DNA of 15,037 bases from an uncultured Neomegalonema sp. (lineage in GTDB: Bacteria > Pseudomonadota > Alphaproteobacteria > Rhodobacterales > Rhodobacteraceae): the NCBI GenBank assembly GCA_937927905.1, contig CALFWP010000069.1, positions 1 to 15,037 of the forward strand. Direction: 5' to 3'. How positions within the stretch are numbered: position 1 is the stretch's first letter; every line of letters begins with the position of its first letter. Shown here in pieces: positions 1 through 7,350 of this stretch. Below the pieces are notes generated by a model. It was not told where the DNA came from. It did no database searches and saw only the letters and a program-made list of their open reading frames with translations. A program made the position numbers and the translations under genes.

Positions 1-1657
1 GGGTAATATGTTGTGCATACATCCAGCCGTAGCCGCGCGTGTAGCGCGGGGCCGGCGGTTGCCATGCGGCTTTCCGGCGCGCTATTTCGTTCTCTGGCAC
101 GTCAAGCCGGATCGTGCGGGCGTCCACATCGACACTGATGATATCGCCGGTCTTAACAAGCGAAAGCGGTCCGCCGGTGAAAGCCTCCGGCGCGACATGC
201 AGGATACAGGCACCATAGCTTGTCCCGCTCATCCGCGCATCGGAAAGGCGCAGCATATCCCGAACGCCCTGTTTCAGCAGCACCTTCGGGATCGGCAGCA
301 TCCCCCATTCCGGCATACCGGGACCGCCGACCGGCCCGGCATTGCGGAACACCATGACGGTATCGGGTGTCACAGTGACCGTCTCATCATCGGCCCAGGC
401 TTTCATATCTTCATAGGTATCAAAGACAACAGCCGGTCCGCTGTGTTTCAAGAATTTCGGATCACAGGCAGAAGGTTTGATGACACAGCCGTCGGGGGCA
501 AGATTGCCTTTCAGAACCGCCAAAGCGCCCTCTGCGTAAATCGGGTTCTCCAAAGGCCGGATCACGTCATCATTGTAGATTTGCGCACCGGTGATCTCCG
601 CGCCCCAGTTTTTGCCGCTGACCGTCATAGCCGAAAGGTCAAGTTTCGATTCCAGCCGTTTCATCAGCGCCCTGAAACCGCCCGCATAGTAGAAATCTTC
701 CATCAGATATGTCTGACCCGAGGGCCGGACATTGGCGATAACAGGAATGTCGCGCGAAGCCTTCTCGAAATCATCAAGGCTGACATTGATGCCCGCACGC
801 CTGCCCATGGCGATAACATGAATAATGGCATTGGTGGAACACCCCATCGCCATCGCCACTTTAATGGCGTTGTCGAGGGCAGGGCGGGTGAGGATATCAC
901 AGGGTTTGAGATCCTCATGGACCAGTTCCACCGCGCGGCGTCCGCAAGCGGCGCTCATGCGGATATGGTTTGCATCGGCGGCGGGAATGGATGAGGCCCC
1001 CGGCAGGCACATGCCCATCGCATCGGCTATTCCAGTCATGGTGGATGCGGTGCCCATGGTCATGCAATGCCCGTGAGAGCGCGCAATCCCGCCGATCACC
1101 TCCCGCCATGTCTCCATCAGCGTGTTACCGGCCCGCACATTGTCCCAGTATTTCCAGATATCGGAACCGGAGCCGAGTTTTTCTCCGCGAAAGTTTCCGC
1201 TCAGCATCGGACCGGCGGGCAGATAAACACAGGGCAGATTCATGGAAACCGCGCCCATCAGCAGGCCCGGGGTGGTCTTGTCACAGCCCCCCATCAGCAC
1301 GGCTCCGTCAATGGGATGGGAGCGCAGCAGTTCTTCTGTTTCGATAGCCAACAGGTTGCGGTACAGCATGGTGGACGGCTTGACGATCGGCTCCGAGAGG
1401 GAAATGGCGGGCAGTTCCAGCGGAAACCCTCCCGCCTGATACACCCCGCGCTTTACGTCTTCGACCCGCTGTTTGAAATGGGCGTGGCACTGGTTGATAT
1501 CCGACCAGGTGTTGATAATGGCGATCACCGGCTTGCCGAGATAATCTGCGTCACCGAAGCCCATTTGCATGATGCGGGAACGATGGTTCCATGTCCGTTG
1601 GGTTTCTTCTTCGGCAAACCATCGTGCGGAACGCAGAGTATGTTTTGCAACGGTCAT
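1..1657 (-). CDS. IlvD/Edd-family sugar-acid dehydratase, L-arabinonate dehydratase-like (partial, C-terminus off window)
   Basis: Read on the minus strand from ATG at 1657, the frame stays open to the window edge, giving 552 residues of a family usually near 575-580. It is an IlvD/Edd dehydratase, which removes water from a sugar acid to give a 2-keto-3-deoxy acid in the cytoplasm. The three expected [2Fe-2S] cysteines are visible: C57 (SDINQCHAH), C125 (GGCDKTTPG) and C198 (RSHGHCMTMG). D126 and K127 are in the usual Mg2+ site, and S477 in SDARMSGTSYG is the expected catalytic serine. The spacing matches the characterised Rhizobium L-arabinonate dehydratase almost exactly, so the aldonate branch (L-arabinonate, D-galactonate, D-fuconate) is more likely than branched-chain amino-acid IlvD. 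The exact substrate cannot be read from sequence. Only a weak Shine-Dalgarno (ACGGGG) precedes the ATG. A 12-bp palindrome lies about 80 bp upstream. Confidence 0.93.
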   Translation of the reverse strand, partial: MTVAKHTLRSARWFAEEETQRTWNHRSRIMQMGFGDADYLGKPVIAIINTWSDINQCHAHFKQRVEDVKRGVYQAGGFPLELPAISLSEPIVKPSTMLYRNLLAIETEELLRSHPIDGAVLMGGCDKTTPGLLMGAVSMNLPCVYLPAGPMLSGNFRGEKLGSGSDIWKYWDNVRAGNTLMETWREVIGGIARSHGHCMTMGTASTMTGIADAMGMCLPGASSIPAADANHIRMSAACGRRAVELVHEDLKPCDILTRPALDNAIKVAMAMGCSTNAIIHVIAMGRRAGINVSLDDFEKASRDIPVIANVRPSGQTYLMEDFYYAGGFRALMKRLESKLDLSAMTVSGKNWGAEITGAQIYNDDVIRPLENPIYAEGALAVLKGNLAPDGCVIKPSACDPKFLKHSGPAVVFDTYEDMKAWADDETVTVTPDTVMVFRNAGPVGGPGMPEWGMLPIPKVLLKQGVRDMLRLSDARMSGTSYGACILHVAPEAFTGGPLSLVKTGDIISVDVDARTIRLDVPENEIARRKAAWQPPAPRYTRGYGWMYAQHIT

Positions 1658-1733
1658 GACCGGCCCCGTCTGGATATTCAGGAAAGTTTAGACAAGCCCG
1701 AAATCCGGCTGTGCGCAAGGCGTATCATTCGGT

Positions 1734-1745
1734 TCCGTTAACGGA
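1734..1745. promoter_or_regulatory. Perfect 12-bp palindrome upstream of the dehydratase, candidate operator
   Basis: TCCGTTAACGGA is its own reverse complement and lies 77-88 bp before the dehydratase ATG at 1657. A related but imperfect element, CGGTTAATCCG, lies at 1824-1834. The octamer GGATATTC occurs at 1672-1679 and again at 1743-1750, where it overlaps the palindrome. Sugar-acid catabolic genes are commonly controlled by dimeric repressors binding such dyads, so an operator is plausible. The regulator is not identified, and no clear -35/-10 pair was found on this strand. Confidence 0.35.
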
Positions 1746-2055
1746 TATTCGCATAATGAGACTCAATTCATGTGATATTTTGTTTTAAAGACAATGAATT
1801 AACCAAGTTTAAGGGTTTTATTACGGTTAATCCGAATGTTTCTTTAAGGAGAGACACTGCTCGCGCTTCCGGAGCATTTGATAACAGACAGGGTCCCGGG
1901 CTGCACACAGTCCGATAGCGTTTTATGTTCTGACGGGCGTGTCTGTTCTGATTTTTTGTATGTAAGGGTATTTGATCGAAAGTATAAAATATTGAAAATA
2001 ATTAACTTTATTTATTTTTGGAGATTGATCGTTTAAAAGCCTGCCCGGTTTTTGC

Positions 2056-2069
2056 ACATCTATAGATGT
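2056..2069. promoter_or_regulatory. Perfect 14-bp palindrome, candidate regulator-binding site
   Basis: ACATCTATAGATGT is a perfect 14-bp palindrome in the long gene-free region, about 180 bp before the start of the small exported gene at 2249. Arm length and uninterrupted symmetry suit a site for a dimeric transcription factor better than an RNA hairpin, because there is no loop. It matches no consensus I can name with confidence. Confidence 0.35.
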
Positions 2070-2248
2070 TTGTTTCCGGCGTTTTATCACTTTGGTCTAT
2101 GCGCGGATCTTACTGGGCATAGGGTACTTTTACGCCAAGGAGAAAAAGTCTCTTCGAATTTTATGCATCAAAATCTGGTAATCGGCACAGCGGTTGCTGA
2201 GAGTACACCGTACGTTTTCTATTTATACAAACAGGAAAGTGGCAGGTC

Positions 2249-2566
2249 ATGGTGCAGCACACTCATGGCAAAAGGCACGGGCGCAGGGCTTTAATGCTGG
2301 CAGGTCCCGTCGCGGTATTGCTGGTCCCGCAGATCGCAGAGGCCCGTTTGCTTCATGCCGGTATGCAGGTTCCAAGTGATACAACGCATGATGCTGTTCA
2401 TCTGCCTACGGGATGTAAGGCCAGCGTTGTTCTTGATGAGAACGGTTTTATCAGCGCGAGTATTACGGATCCCGGATGTCTGCCCGAGGGGGTTGTGATG
2501 CGCGGAGTTCCCGGAAGTCGTAAAGATTTCCGGCTTTTGGCTGATCCTGTTTTTGATACCTTTTGA
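2249..2566 (+). CDS. Small exported protein of unknown function (105 aa)
   Basis: I do not recognise a family. The N-terminus looks like a signal peptide: a basic stretch (KRHGRR, residues 8-13), a hydrophobic core (residues 15-29) and an A-E-A cleavage motif ending at residue 32. The mature part would be about 73 residues with only two cysteines, C56 and C77, in a TGCKASV...DPGCLPE setting that could form one disulfide in the periplasm. The start at 2249 has a modest AGGAAAG/GCAGG ribosome site. A later in-frame ATG at residue 16 would destroy the basic part of the leader and is less likely. The stop lies 19 nt before the next gene, an exported lipoprotein, so the two are probably co-transcribed. 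The twin arginines are not in a strong Tat motif. Confidence 0.6.
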   Translation: MVQHTHGKRHGRRALMLAGPVAVLLVPQIAEARLLHAGMQVPSDTTHDAVHLPTGCKASVVLDENGFISASITDPGCLPEGVVMRGVPGSRKDFRLLADPVFDTF

Positions 2567-2585
2567 TACGGTTGAGGAGAGCGTT

Positions 2586-2996
2586 ATGAGTAAAATCAAC
2601 AAGTTTCCGGTAACAGTACTTTCCGCTGCGATGCTTTTGTCGGCCTGTTCAGGGCATGATGCCACAGTTCAGGGCGGGTCTTTCTCGGCCCGGGCGCATC
2701 ATAACGGAGAAGCGGGTTTTGCCGTTTTGCCGGGCAGTGGAAGCCTGCGCAGTCATACAGGCACAGCAAAACCGCCCGTCGTCGTGCCACAACAGCCTGT
2801 TATTGAACCGGCCTCGATCAGATTTGCCGGTGATCTGCCGATAGCGGATGATCATTATGCGGCCGCTATTGCGGATGAATATATTCTTCCGCCTCTAATA
2901 CAGGGGCCGCTTTTTGCGGAACGGGTGCGCAGACCGGCGATGGTTCCGACCATCTACCGTGAAATTATTTCACGTGATACGGCTCTAACCCGCTAG
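2586..2996 (+). CDS. Putative small lipoprotein of unknown function (136 aa)
   Basis: ATG at 2586 is preceded by GAGGAG at 2574-2579 with 6-nt spacing, which decides the start over in-frame TTG codons upstream. The first 22 residues form a lipoprotein signal: MSKINK, a hydrophobic core, and the lipobox LSAC with the lipidated cysteine at residue 22. The residue after it is Ser, so outer-membrane sorting is likely if the usual rules apply. The mature 115 residues are low in cysteine. They include a proline/valine-rich stretch (KPPVVVPQQPVIEP) typical of a flexible linker, then an acidic, aromatic segment (ADDHYAAAIADEYILPP). No known domain is recognised. It sits 19 nt downstream of another small exported protein, suggesting a two-gene envelope operon. 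Confidence 0.7.
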   Translation: MSKINKFPVTVLSAAMLLSACSGHDATVQGGSFSARAHHNGEAGFAVLPGSGSLRSHTGTAKPPVVVPQQPVIEPASIRFAGDLPIADDHYAAAIADEYILPPLIQGPLFAERVRRPAMVPTIYREIISRDTALTR

Positions 2997-3074
2997 AGAA
3001 TGTCCGTCCGGCTGGTGGGGCAGGCTGATCCTTCAAAGAGTCGCGCGTTGGCATACTCCACTGGATTATAGTGT

Positions 3075-3434
3075 TTATCCGTTTTCGGCCTTGCGCGGTT
3101 CAATCCGGTCTATGATCGGTTTGCCGCTGTCGCCGATCCAGTGCAGCTGTTTCTTTTCTTGATCCAGCAAAACATCGTAACAGGTCCACCCGCCGAAGGG
3201 GGGCCATTTTGAGCAATACTGGGTTTCGCTGGAATGCCAGTATCCGACACTCGGGCGACCGTTCGAGATGTAATCGGTCGTCCCGCTTTCGTAAAAAATC
3301 TGTTTCGTATTATCGCCATAGGCAGTGATTGTCGGCAACAGACTTTTGATCTGTTCACCGGTCAGTTTGACCGGTTCGGCCAAAGCTGACAGAGGCAGTG
3401 CGGCCGGAAGTGCAAAAAGCATAATTCTGGGCAT
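3075..3434 (-). CDS. Small secreted protein of unknown function (119 aa)
   Basis: The minus-strand ATG at 3434 is preceded by an AGGGA ribosome site about 8 nt away. Residues 1-19 form a typical Sec signal peptide ending LSALA before EPVKLTGEQ. The mature domain of about 100 residues opens with LTGEQIKSLLPT and has a Trp/Cys-rich core (SETQYCSKWPPFGGWTCYDV) with two cysteines that could pair. This layout resembles small alphaproteobacterial exported proteins of the DUF995 kind (an LTG-x-I-x-x-L-L opening, an element like GxW...YCSxWPPxGGWxCYDV, then a short strand), but the assignment rests on general resemblance only. Function is unknown. It converges on the lipoprotein gene at 2996 and diverges from the LysE-type exporter across a 69-bp gap that must contain both promoters. 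Confidence 0.75.
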   Translation of the reverse strand: MPRIMLFALPAALPLSALAEPVKLTGEQIKSLLPTITAYGDNTKQIFYESGTTDYISNGRPSVGYWHSSETQYCSKWPPFGGWTCYDVLLDQEKKQLHWIGDSGKPIIDRIEPRKAENG

Positions 3435-3503
3435 CGGATTTCCCTTATTGTGTTTTAGACAGCCTAGTGAAATATTTTTTACAAGTCGATCAGGGGAATA
3501 TCC

Positions 3504-4118
3504 ATGGAAGCCGGTACGGTGGCCGCCTTTGCGGTTGCGTCCTTTTTTATCGTTATTGTCCCCGGCCCGACGGTAACGGTGCTGGTTGCCAATTCGCTGC
3601 GCAATGGGGCCGTTGCCGGATTTCTCAATATTGCCGGGACCCAGGCGGGCCTGGCCGTAATAATTTGTATCGTCGCGCTGGGCCTTGAAACCGTGATTGC
3701 GTTCATGGCGGAGTGGTTTTTTATCATGAAGCTGATCGGAGCCGCCTATCTGATCTGGCTCGGAATAAAGCTGTTACGCTCGGACGGGGAAATCAGCGGT
3801 GCGGATACGGCCGAGCCGCGTATCGGGTATTTCTGGCAAGGGGTTTTCGTCATCATGACCAATCCGAAAATCCTGCTGTTGTTCGGTGCATTTATCCCGC
3901 AATTCATAGATCCCGCACACAGTGCACTCCATCAGACGCTGGTACTGGGTGGAGTGTTCATGTTGGTCGCGACGATTTTTGACTCGCTCTATGTTCTGTT
4001 GGCATCAAAAGCCGGTCGCGCATTAACGCAATCGCGGGTGCGTATGGTTGAAAAGGTCAGCGAGTCATTGTTGATCGCGGGTGGCATCTGGATGGCGGCG
4101 CTGCGGCGCGCGGCATAA
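3504..4118 (+). CDS. LysE/RhtB-family amino-acid/metabolite exporter
   Basis: This is a 204-residue inner-membrane protein with about six hydrophobic segments (roughly residues 5-24, 40-65, 70-91, 112-135, 147-168 and 185-200), the normal size and layout for LysE/RhtB exporters. Family signatures are present: PGPTVTVLVANS at 20-31, GFLNIAGTQAGL in helix 2, AYLIWLGIKLL at 81-91 and MTNPKILLLF at 118-127. Members export amino acids or similar small molecules using the proton-motive force; the substrate here cannot be predicted. The ATG at 3504 has a CAGGGGAA ribosome site. An aldo/keto reductase starts 22 nt downstream, so the two are probably co-transcribed, although no functional link is evident. 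Confidence 0.92.
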   Translation: MEAGTVAAFAVASFFIVIVPGPTVTVLVANSLRNGAVAGFLNIAGTQAGLAVIICIVALGLETVIAFMAEWFFIMKLIGAAYLIWLGIKLLRSDGEISGADTAEPRIGYFWQGVFVIMTNPKILLLFGAFIPQFIDPAHSALHQTLVLGGVFMLVATIFDSLYVLLASKAGRALTQSRVRMVEKVSESLLIAGGIWMAALRRAA

Positions 4119-4127
4119 GCGGTATTC

Positions 4128-4134
4128 AGGAGGG
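4128..4134 (+). promoter_or_regulatory. Strong ribosome binding site fixing the aldo/keto reductase start
   Basis: AGGAGGGG begins at 4128 and lies 6-7 nt before ATG 4141. An in-frame start at 4081 inside the upstream exporter gene is possible on paper but has no such site and would add 20 unrelated residues before the family's usual N-terminus. Confidence 0.8.
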
Positions 4135-4140
4135 GCGAAG

Positions 4141-5136
4141 ATGCAAAAACGGAAGCTGGCAGGACGGGAAATCTATCCCATCGGCTTCGGGGCCATGAAT
4201 GTCTCCCATTGTTATCAACCGCGCCTGCCCGATGAAGAGGGCGGGCGTATCCTGCAAGCCGCACTCGATCTGGGCTATACGCATTTTGACACGGCGGCGA
4301 TTTATGGCCATGGCCATAATGAAGCGCTGATCGGTACATACCTTTCCCACCGTAGAAATGAGATCGTTCTGACCAGCAAATGCGGGATCGTGAAAGATCC
4401 GGATACCGGCATACGCGGGATAAACAACCGCACTGAGCTGATCGAGCGTTCGGTGAATGAAACGCTGTCTCTGCTGAAAACCGATCACCTTGATATGTTT
4501 TACCTGCACCGCTGGGATAAGGTGACACCGATTGAAGAGGTCGTCGGCGCGATGGCCCGCCTTGTCGATGCCGGTAAAGTGCGCATGCTGGGTTTGTCTG
4601 AAGTCAGCGCCGCCACGTTGCGCAAGGCCCATGCGGTCCATCCGATTGCTGCGGTTCAATCCGAATACTCGCTCTGGACCCGCAATCCGGAAATTGCGGT
4701 GCTTGAGGCATGTAAGGAACTCGGCGCAGCCTTTGTCGCGTTTTCGCCGGTCGCCCGCCAGTTCCTGACCGGTACGCTACTGGAGGGCGGCCCTTACAGC
4801 AAAGATGATATCCGTAACAGCATGCCCCGCTTTGAGCCTGAGATTTATGCGGAAAACATAAAGCTACTGCCCGCTTACAGTGCCATTGCGCAAGAGGCCG
4901 GATGCACCATGGCGCAACTGGCGCTCGCGTGGCTTTTGACGCGTGGTGATCATGTTATTCCGATCCCGGGCACGCAAAACCCGGAGCATCTGAAAGAAAA
5001 CTTTCAGGCGGCTGAGGTCAGCCTGACGCCAGATATCACCGCGCGCCTTGATGCCCTGATCAATGAAAAGACGGTGAAGGGCGGACGGTATAATACTACG
5101 GTTCAAAAACAGATTGATACCGAGGAATTCGCGTAA
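4141..5136 (+). CDS. Aldo/keto reductase, NADPH-dependent oxidoreductase
   Basis: This 331-residue protein has the normal length for the bacterial aldo/keto reductase superfamily, a cytoplasmic TIM barrel that reduces carbonyl compounds with NADPH. The full catalytic tetrad is visible: D50 and Y55 in HFDTAAIYG, K80 in LTSKCG and H123 in YLHRWD. The N-terminal strand MQKRKLAGREIYPIGFGAM, the GLSEVSAATLRKAH segment and the cofactor-binding IPIPGTQNPEHLKEN near residue 280 are all typical. It resembles the AKR13/YakC-type group of small-aldehyde reductases more than the sugar reductases, but substrate is not predictable. It lies 22 nt after the LysE-type exporter and converges on the CoxE-like gene with 16 nt between the stop codons. 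Confidence 0.93.
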   Translation: MQKRKLAGREIYPIGFGAMNVSHCYQPRLPDEEGGRILQAALDLGYTHFDTAAIYGHGHNEALIGTYLSHRRNEIVLTSKCGIVKDPDTGIRGINNRTELIERSVNETLSLLKTDHLDMFYLHRWDKVTPIEEVVGAMARLVDAGKVRMLGLSEVSAATLRKAHAVHPIAAVQSEYSLWTRNPEIAVLEACKELGAAFVAFSPVARQFLTGTLLEGGPYSKDDIRNSMPRFEPEIYAENIKLLPAYSAIAQEAGCTMAQLALAWLLTRGDHVIPIPGTQNPEHLKENFQAAEVSLTPDITARLDALINEKTVKGGRYNTTVQKQIDTEEFA

Positions 5137-5151
5137 AACCGGCGGCGCCGG
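5135..5151 (-). terminator. Short GC hairpin plus T4 after the CoxE-like gene
   Basis: In the minus-strand transcript the bases just after the CoxE-like stop codon read CCGGC, a 3-nt loop, GCCGG (5151 down to 5139), followed immediately by TTTT (5138-5135). This is a compact intrinsic-terminator shape. The stem is only 5 bp and the U-tract only 4, so efficiency is doubtful. On the plus strand the hairpin follows the aldo/keto reductase stop but has no T-run after it. Confidence 0.35.
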
Positions 5152-5152
5152 G

Positions 5153-6343
5153 TCAGTCTTTACTGAGTGCCCGCATTGCGTTTTCGATACCGGACAGGGT
5201 CAGCGGATACATACGGTCTTCAGCCAGTTCGCGGATCATCTGGATCGAATGGGTATAACGCCAGTAATCCTTGCGCACGGGGTTGAGCCATGCATAGCTT
5301 GGCCATTGCTCGAACGCTCGGCGCAACCAGACCTGTCCGGCCTCCTCGTTCCAGTGCTCATTCGCGCCGCCCGGCACGGCAATCTCATAAGGTGACATGC
5401 TGGCATCGCCCACAAACAGGCATTTATAATCCGGCCCGTAGGTGTTCAGCACGTCCCATGTCGGGGTTTTTTCCGTCCAACGGCGGCGGTTATCCCGCCA
5501 GACCCCTTCGTACAGGCAATTGTGGAAGTAATAATATTCGAGGTGCTTGAACTCCGCACGGGCGGCGGAGAACAGCTCTTCCACAACGCGGATATGGTCA
5601 TCCATCGAGCCGCCGACATCCAGAAAGATCACCATTTTTACCGCATTGCGCCGTTCGGGGCGGGTGATGACATCAAGATAGCCGCGCTCGGCGGTTGAGC
5701 GGATGGTGCCGCTGAGATCCAGTTCCTCATCCGCGCCGGACCGCGCCCAGACGCGCAGGCGTTTGAGGGCAACCTTGATATTGCGGGTGCCCAGTTCGAT
5801 GCTGTCATCGAGGTTTTTAAACTGTCTTTTGTCCCAGACTTTCACCGCGCGGCGATGGCGGCTTTCGTGCTGGCCGATGCGCACGCCTTCAGGGTTATAA
5901 CCATAGGCACCGAAAGGTGACGTGCCTGCTGTCCCGATCATTTTCGAACCGCCCTGATGCCGCTTTTCCTGTTCCGCGAGGCGCTTTTTCAGCGTCTCCA
6001 TCAGTTCTTCCCAGCCGCCCAGAGACTCGACGAGTTTCTTTTCCTCGTCGGTCAGATGTTTTTCGGCGAGTTTTTGAAGCCATTCTTCCGGAATGGGTTG
6101 TTCCTCAACCCCTTCGATGCCGCCGCCGACCGCTTCGACCCCTTGAAAAATTTCGGTGAACACCCGGTCGAATTTGTCCAGATGCCGCTCGTCTTTCACA
6201 AGCGCTGTGCGGGCGAGGAAGTAAAATTCCTCCACATCATAACGTGCAATGCCGACATCCAACCCTTCCAGAAGGGACAGATACTCTCTCAGAGAAACCG
6301 GCACACCGAGCAGTTTCAGGGTCAGGAAAAAGCGGATAAACAT
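5153..6343 (-). CDS. CoxE-like von Willebrand factor A (VWA) domain protein
   Basis: This 396-residue cytoplasmic protein belongs to the 'VWA domain containing CoxE-like' family. The N-terminal part (1-125) is helical and charged, starting MFIRFFLTLKLLGVPVSLREY as is typical. A basic middle segment (about 125-200) contains GTAGTSPFGAYGYNPEG. The VWA domain runs from about 233. Its metal-site motif is DVGGSMD at 242-248 rather than the textbook DxSxS, with D313 in VGDASM as a further acidic residue. Family members usually work with a MoxR-type AAA+ ATPase in metal insertion or chaperone roles for large enzymes; no such ATPase is in this window. It is the last gene of a probable minus-strand operon, 32 nt after the hydrolase. 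The ATG at 6343 has only a weak ribosome site. Confidence 0.88.
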   Translation of the reverse strand: MFIRFFLTLKLLGVPVSLREYLSLLEGLDVGIARYDVEEFYFLARTALVKDERHLDKFDRVFTEIFQGVEAVGGGIEGVEEQPIPEEWLQKLAEKHLTDEEKKLVESLGGWEELMETLKKRLAEQEKRHQGGSKMIGTAGTSPFGAYGYNPEGVRIGQHESRHRRAVKVWDKRQFKNLDDSIELGTRNIKVALKRLRVWARSGADEELDLSGTIRSTAERGYLDVITRPERRNAVKMVIFLDVGGSMDDHIRVVEELFSAARAEFKHLEYYYFHNCLYEGVWRDNRRRWTEKTPTWDVLNTYGPDYKCLFVGDASMSPYEIAVPGGANEHWNEEAGQVWLRRAFEQWPSYAWLNPVRKDYWRYTHSIQMIRELAEDRMYPLTLSGIENAMRALSKD

Positions 6344-6375
6344 GAATGTGTCTTTAGCACGGGTTCTGCGGCAGG

Positions 6376-7335
6376 TCAGCCTTTTCGCGGGGCAACTCGA
6401 TCCAGAAAATCATCAATCGCCGCCCAGAAAACATTTTGAACCGCATCAACCTCGATCAGCGGTTCATGACGCGATCCCTTAAGGTGGATGTGTTCGGTCA
6501 GTGTATTCCTGCGGGCAAAATCCGTGATGGCCTTGTTTGACACAACGGTATCTTCATCACCGGACGCGAGCAGCAGCGGGATTTTCAGCCAGTTATCCGG
6601 CAAAGCCGCAATTCCCGCCATCTCCCGGAAGCCCGCACGCAGCCAGGCATGGGTTGTTCCGCCCAAGGCAAGGTCGGGATGCTTTGTGATCATATGCTCA
6701 TGCCGTTCAAACCGTTCCCTGTCATGGGTCAGACCGTTATCTTCAAAGCCCCGATCCGGCCCCGTGCGGTCATCGCAGCCCTGGACATACCGGTCCCCGA
6801 ACCCGAAAGTCGAAGACACATTCGAGACAATCCATGCCGCCCATGTCCATGCGGGTGAGAGGCCCAGCCCGAGCATAGGTGCGCTGAGCATTGCTCCGCT
6901 TAGTTCCTGTTGTCGTCTTGAAACAAACCGCGTTGTCGCCAAACCACCCATGGAATGACCGAACACCACCAACGGAAGATCACCCGTGGTCTGCCTGAAA
7001 CGGGCATAAGCCGCATCGTAATCGTGCTGAAAATGCTTAAAATCAGTCACATAGCCGCGCCTGCGGTTCGGCAGAAAACGCTGTGACAGCCCTTGCCCCC
7101 TGAAATCGAAAGCCCCGACGTGAAAGCCGCGCGATTGAAGCGCGCCGATCCATTCATAGGCTTTTTCAATGTATTCCGTTCGCCCCTGTGCCAGCAGGAC
7201 CGCACCCCGCACCGGCCCTGCGGCGGGCCAATGGGCAAAGCGCAAACCGGTGCCGTCAGAGGCCGTAATAACCTCGCATTGGCCGCCCTTAGGCGGTTCC
7301 CCGTGAAGAACCGCTTGTGCCGGATGCGCTGTCAC
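6376..7335 (-). CDS. Alpha/beta hydrolase, lysophospholipase (PldB)-like
   Basis: This 319-residue serine hydrolase is of the monoacylglycerol lipase/lysophospholipase type. The oxyanion-side motif LLAQGRTEYIEKAYEW (about 48-62) is the PldB-like signature. The nucleophile is S128 in FGHSMGG, and the likely acid and base are D262 (SGDEDTVV) and H290 (GSRHE), giving a complete triad. It probably cleaves an acyl ester of a lysophospholipid or monoglyceride. There is no signal peptide, so the protein is cytoplasmic or membrane-associated. The only plausible start is GTG at 7335, with no clear Shine-Dalgarno. It lies 15 nt after the SCP2-gene stop, so translational coupling is plausible. The next gene (CoxE-like) follows at 32 nt. 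Confidence 0.9.
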   Translation of the reverse strand: MTAHPAQAVLHGEPPKGGQCEVITASDGTGLRFAHWPAAGPVRGAVLLAQGRTEYIEKAYEWIGALQSRGFHVGAFDFRGQGLSQRFLPNRRRGYVTDFKHFQHDYDAAYARFRQTTGDLPLVVFGHSMGGLATTRFVSRRQQELSGAMLSAPMLGLGLSPAWTWAAWIVSNVSSTFGFGDRYVQGCDDRTGPDRGFEDNGLTHDRERFERHEHMITKHPDLALGGTTHAWLRAGFREMAGIAALPDNWLKIPLLLASGDEDTVVSNKAITDFARRNTLTEHIHLKGSRHEPLIEVDAVQNVFWAAIDDFLDRVAPRKG

Positions 7336-7350
7336 GGGGACGCTATGCCG

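Larger units (their letters stand above)
1658..2248. other. Gene-free, partly AT-rich intergenic region (~590 bp)
   Basis: No reading frame here has a convincing start plus ribosome site or a recognisable product. Two stretches, roughly 1745-1860 and 1950-2040, are clearly richer in A and T than the flanking genes. The region separates the minus-strand dehydratase from the plus-strand exported genes, so it must hold promoters for both directions. It contains the perfect palindromes at 1734-1745 and 2056-2069 and a 7-bp inverted repeat (AATTCAT at 1765-1771, ATGAATT at 1794-1800). AT-rich hexamers resembling -10 boxes are present (for example TATAAA near 1982), but none is paired with a well-spaced -35, so no promoter is called. 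An AAGGAG near 2139 is too far from any ATG to be useful. Confidence 0.5.

Noticed and set aside
8..994. Long plus-strand open frame (328 codons) opposite the dehydratase
   Set aside because: The minus strand encodes an intact IlvD/Edd protein with all iron-sulfur cysteines and the catalytic serine. The plus-strand translation is rich in Arg, His and Gly with no recognisable motif, as expected of an antisense shadow.
1765..1800. AATTCAT...ATGAATT inverted repeat
   Set aside because: The arms are AT-only apart from one base each and are 22 bp apart in AT-rich DNA, so chance is a sufficient explanation.
1857..2039. Open stretch of about 60 codons from CTG after an AAGGAG site
   Set aside because: No ATG/GTG/TTG start at proper spacing, the second half is simply AT-rich DNA translated as Lys/Ile/Phe, and no motif is visible.
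2052..2294. 80-codon frame starting with TTG upstream of the small exported gene
   Set aside because: No ribosome site, overlaps the better-supported signal-peptide gene at 2249 in another frame, and has no protein-like features.
5957..6439. 160-codon plus-strand frame opposite the CoxE-like gene
   Set aside because: Antisense to a clear VWA protein; composition is typical of a shadow frame and there is no ribosome site.
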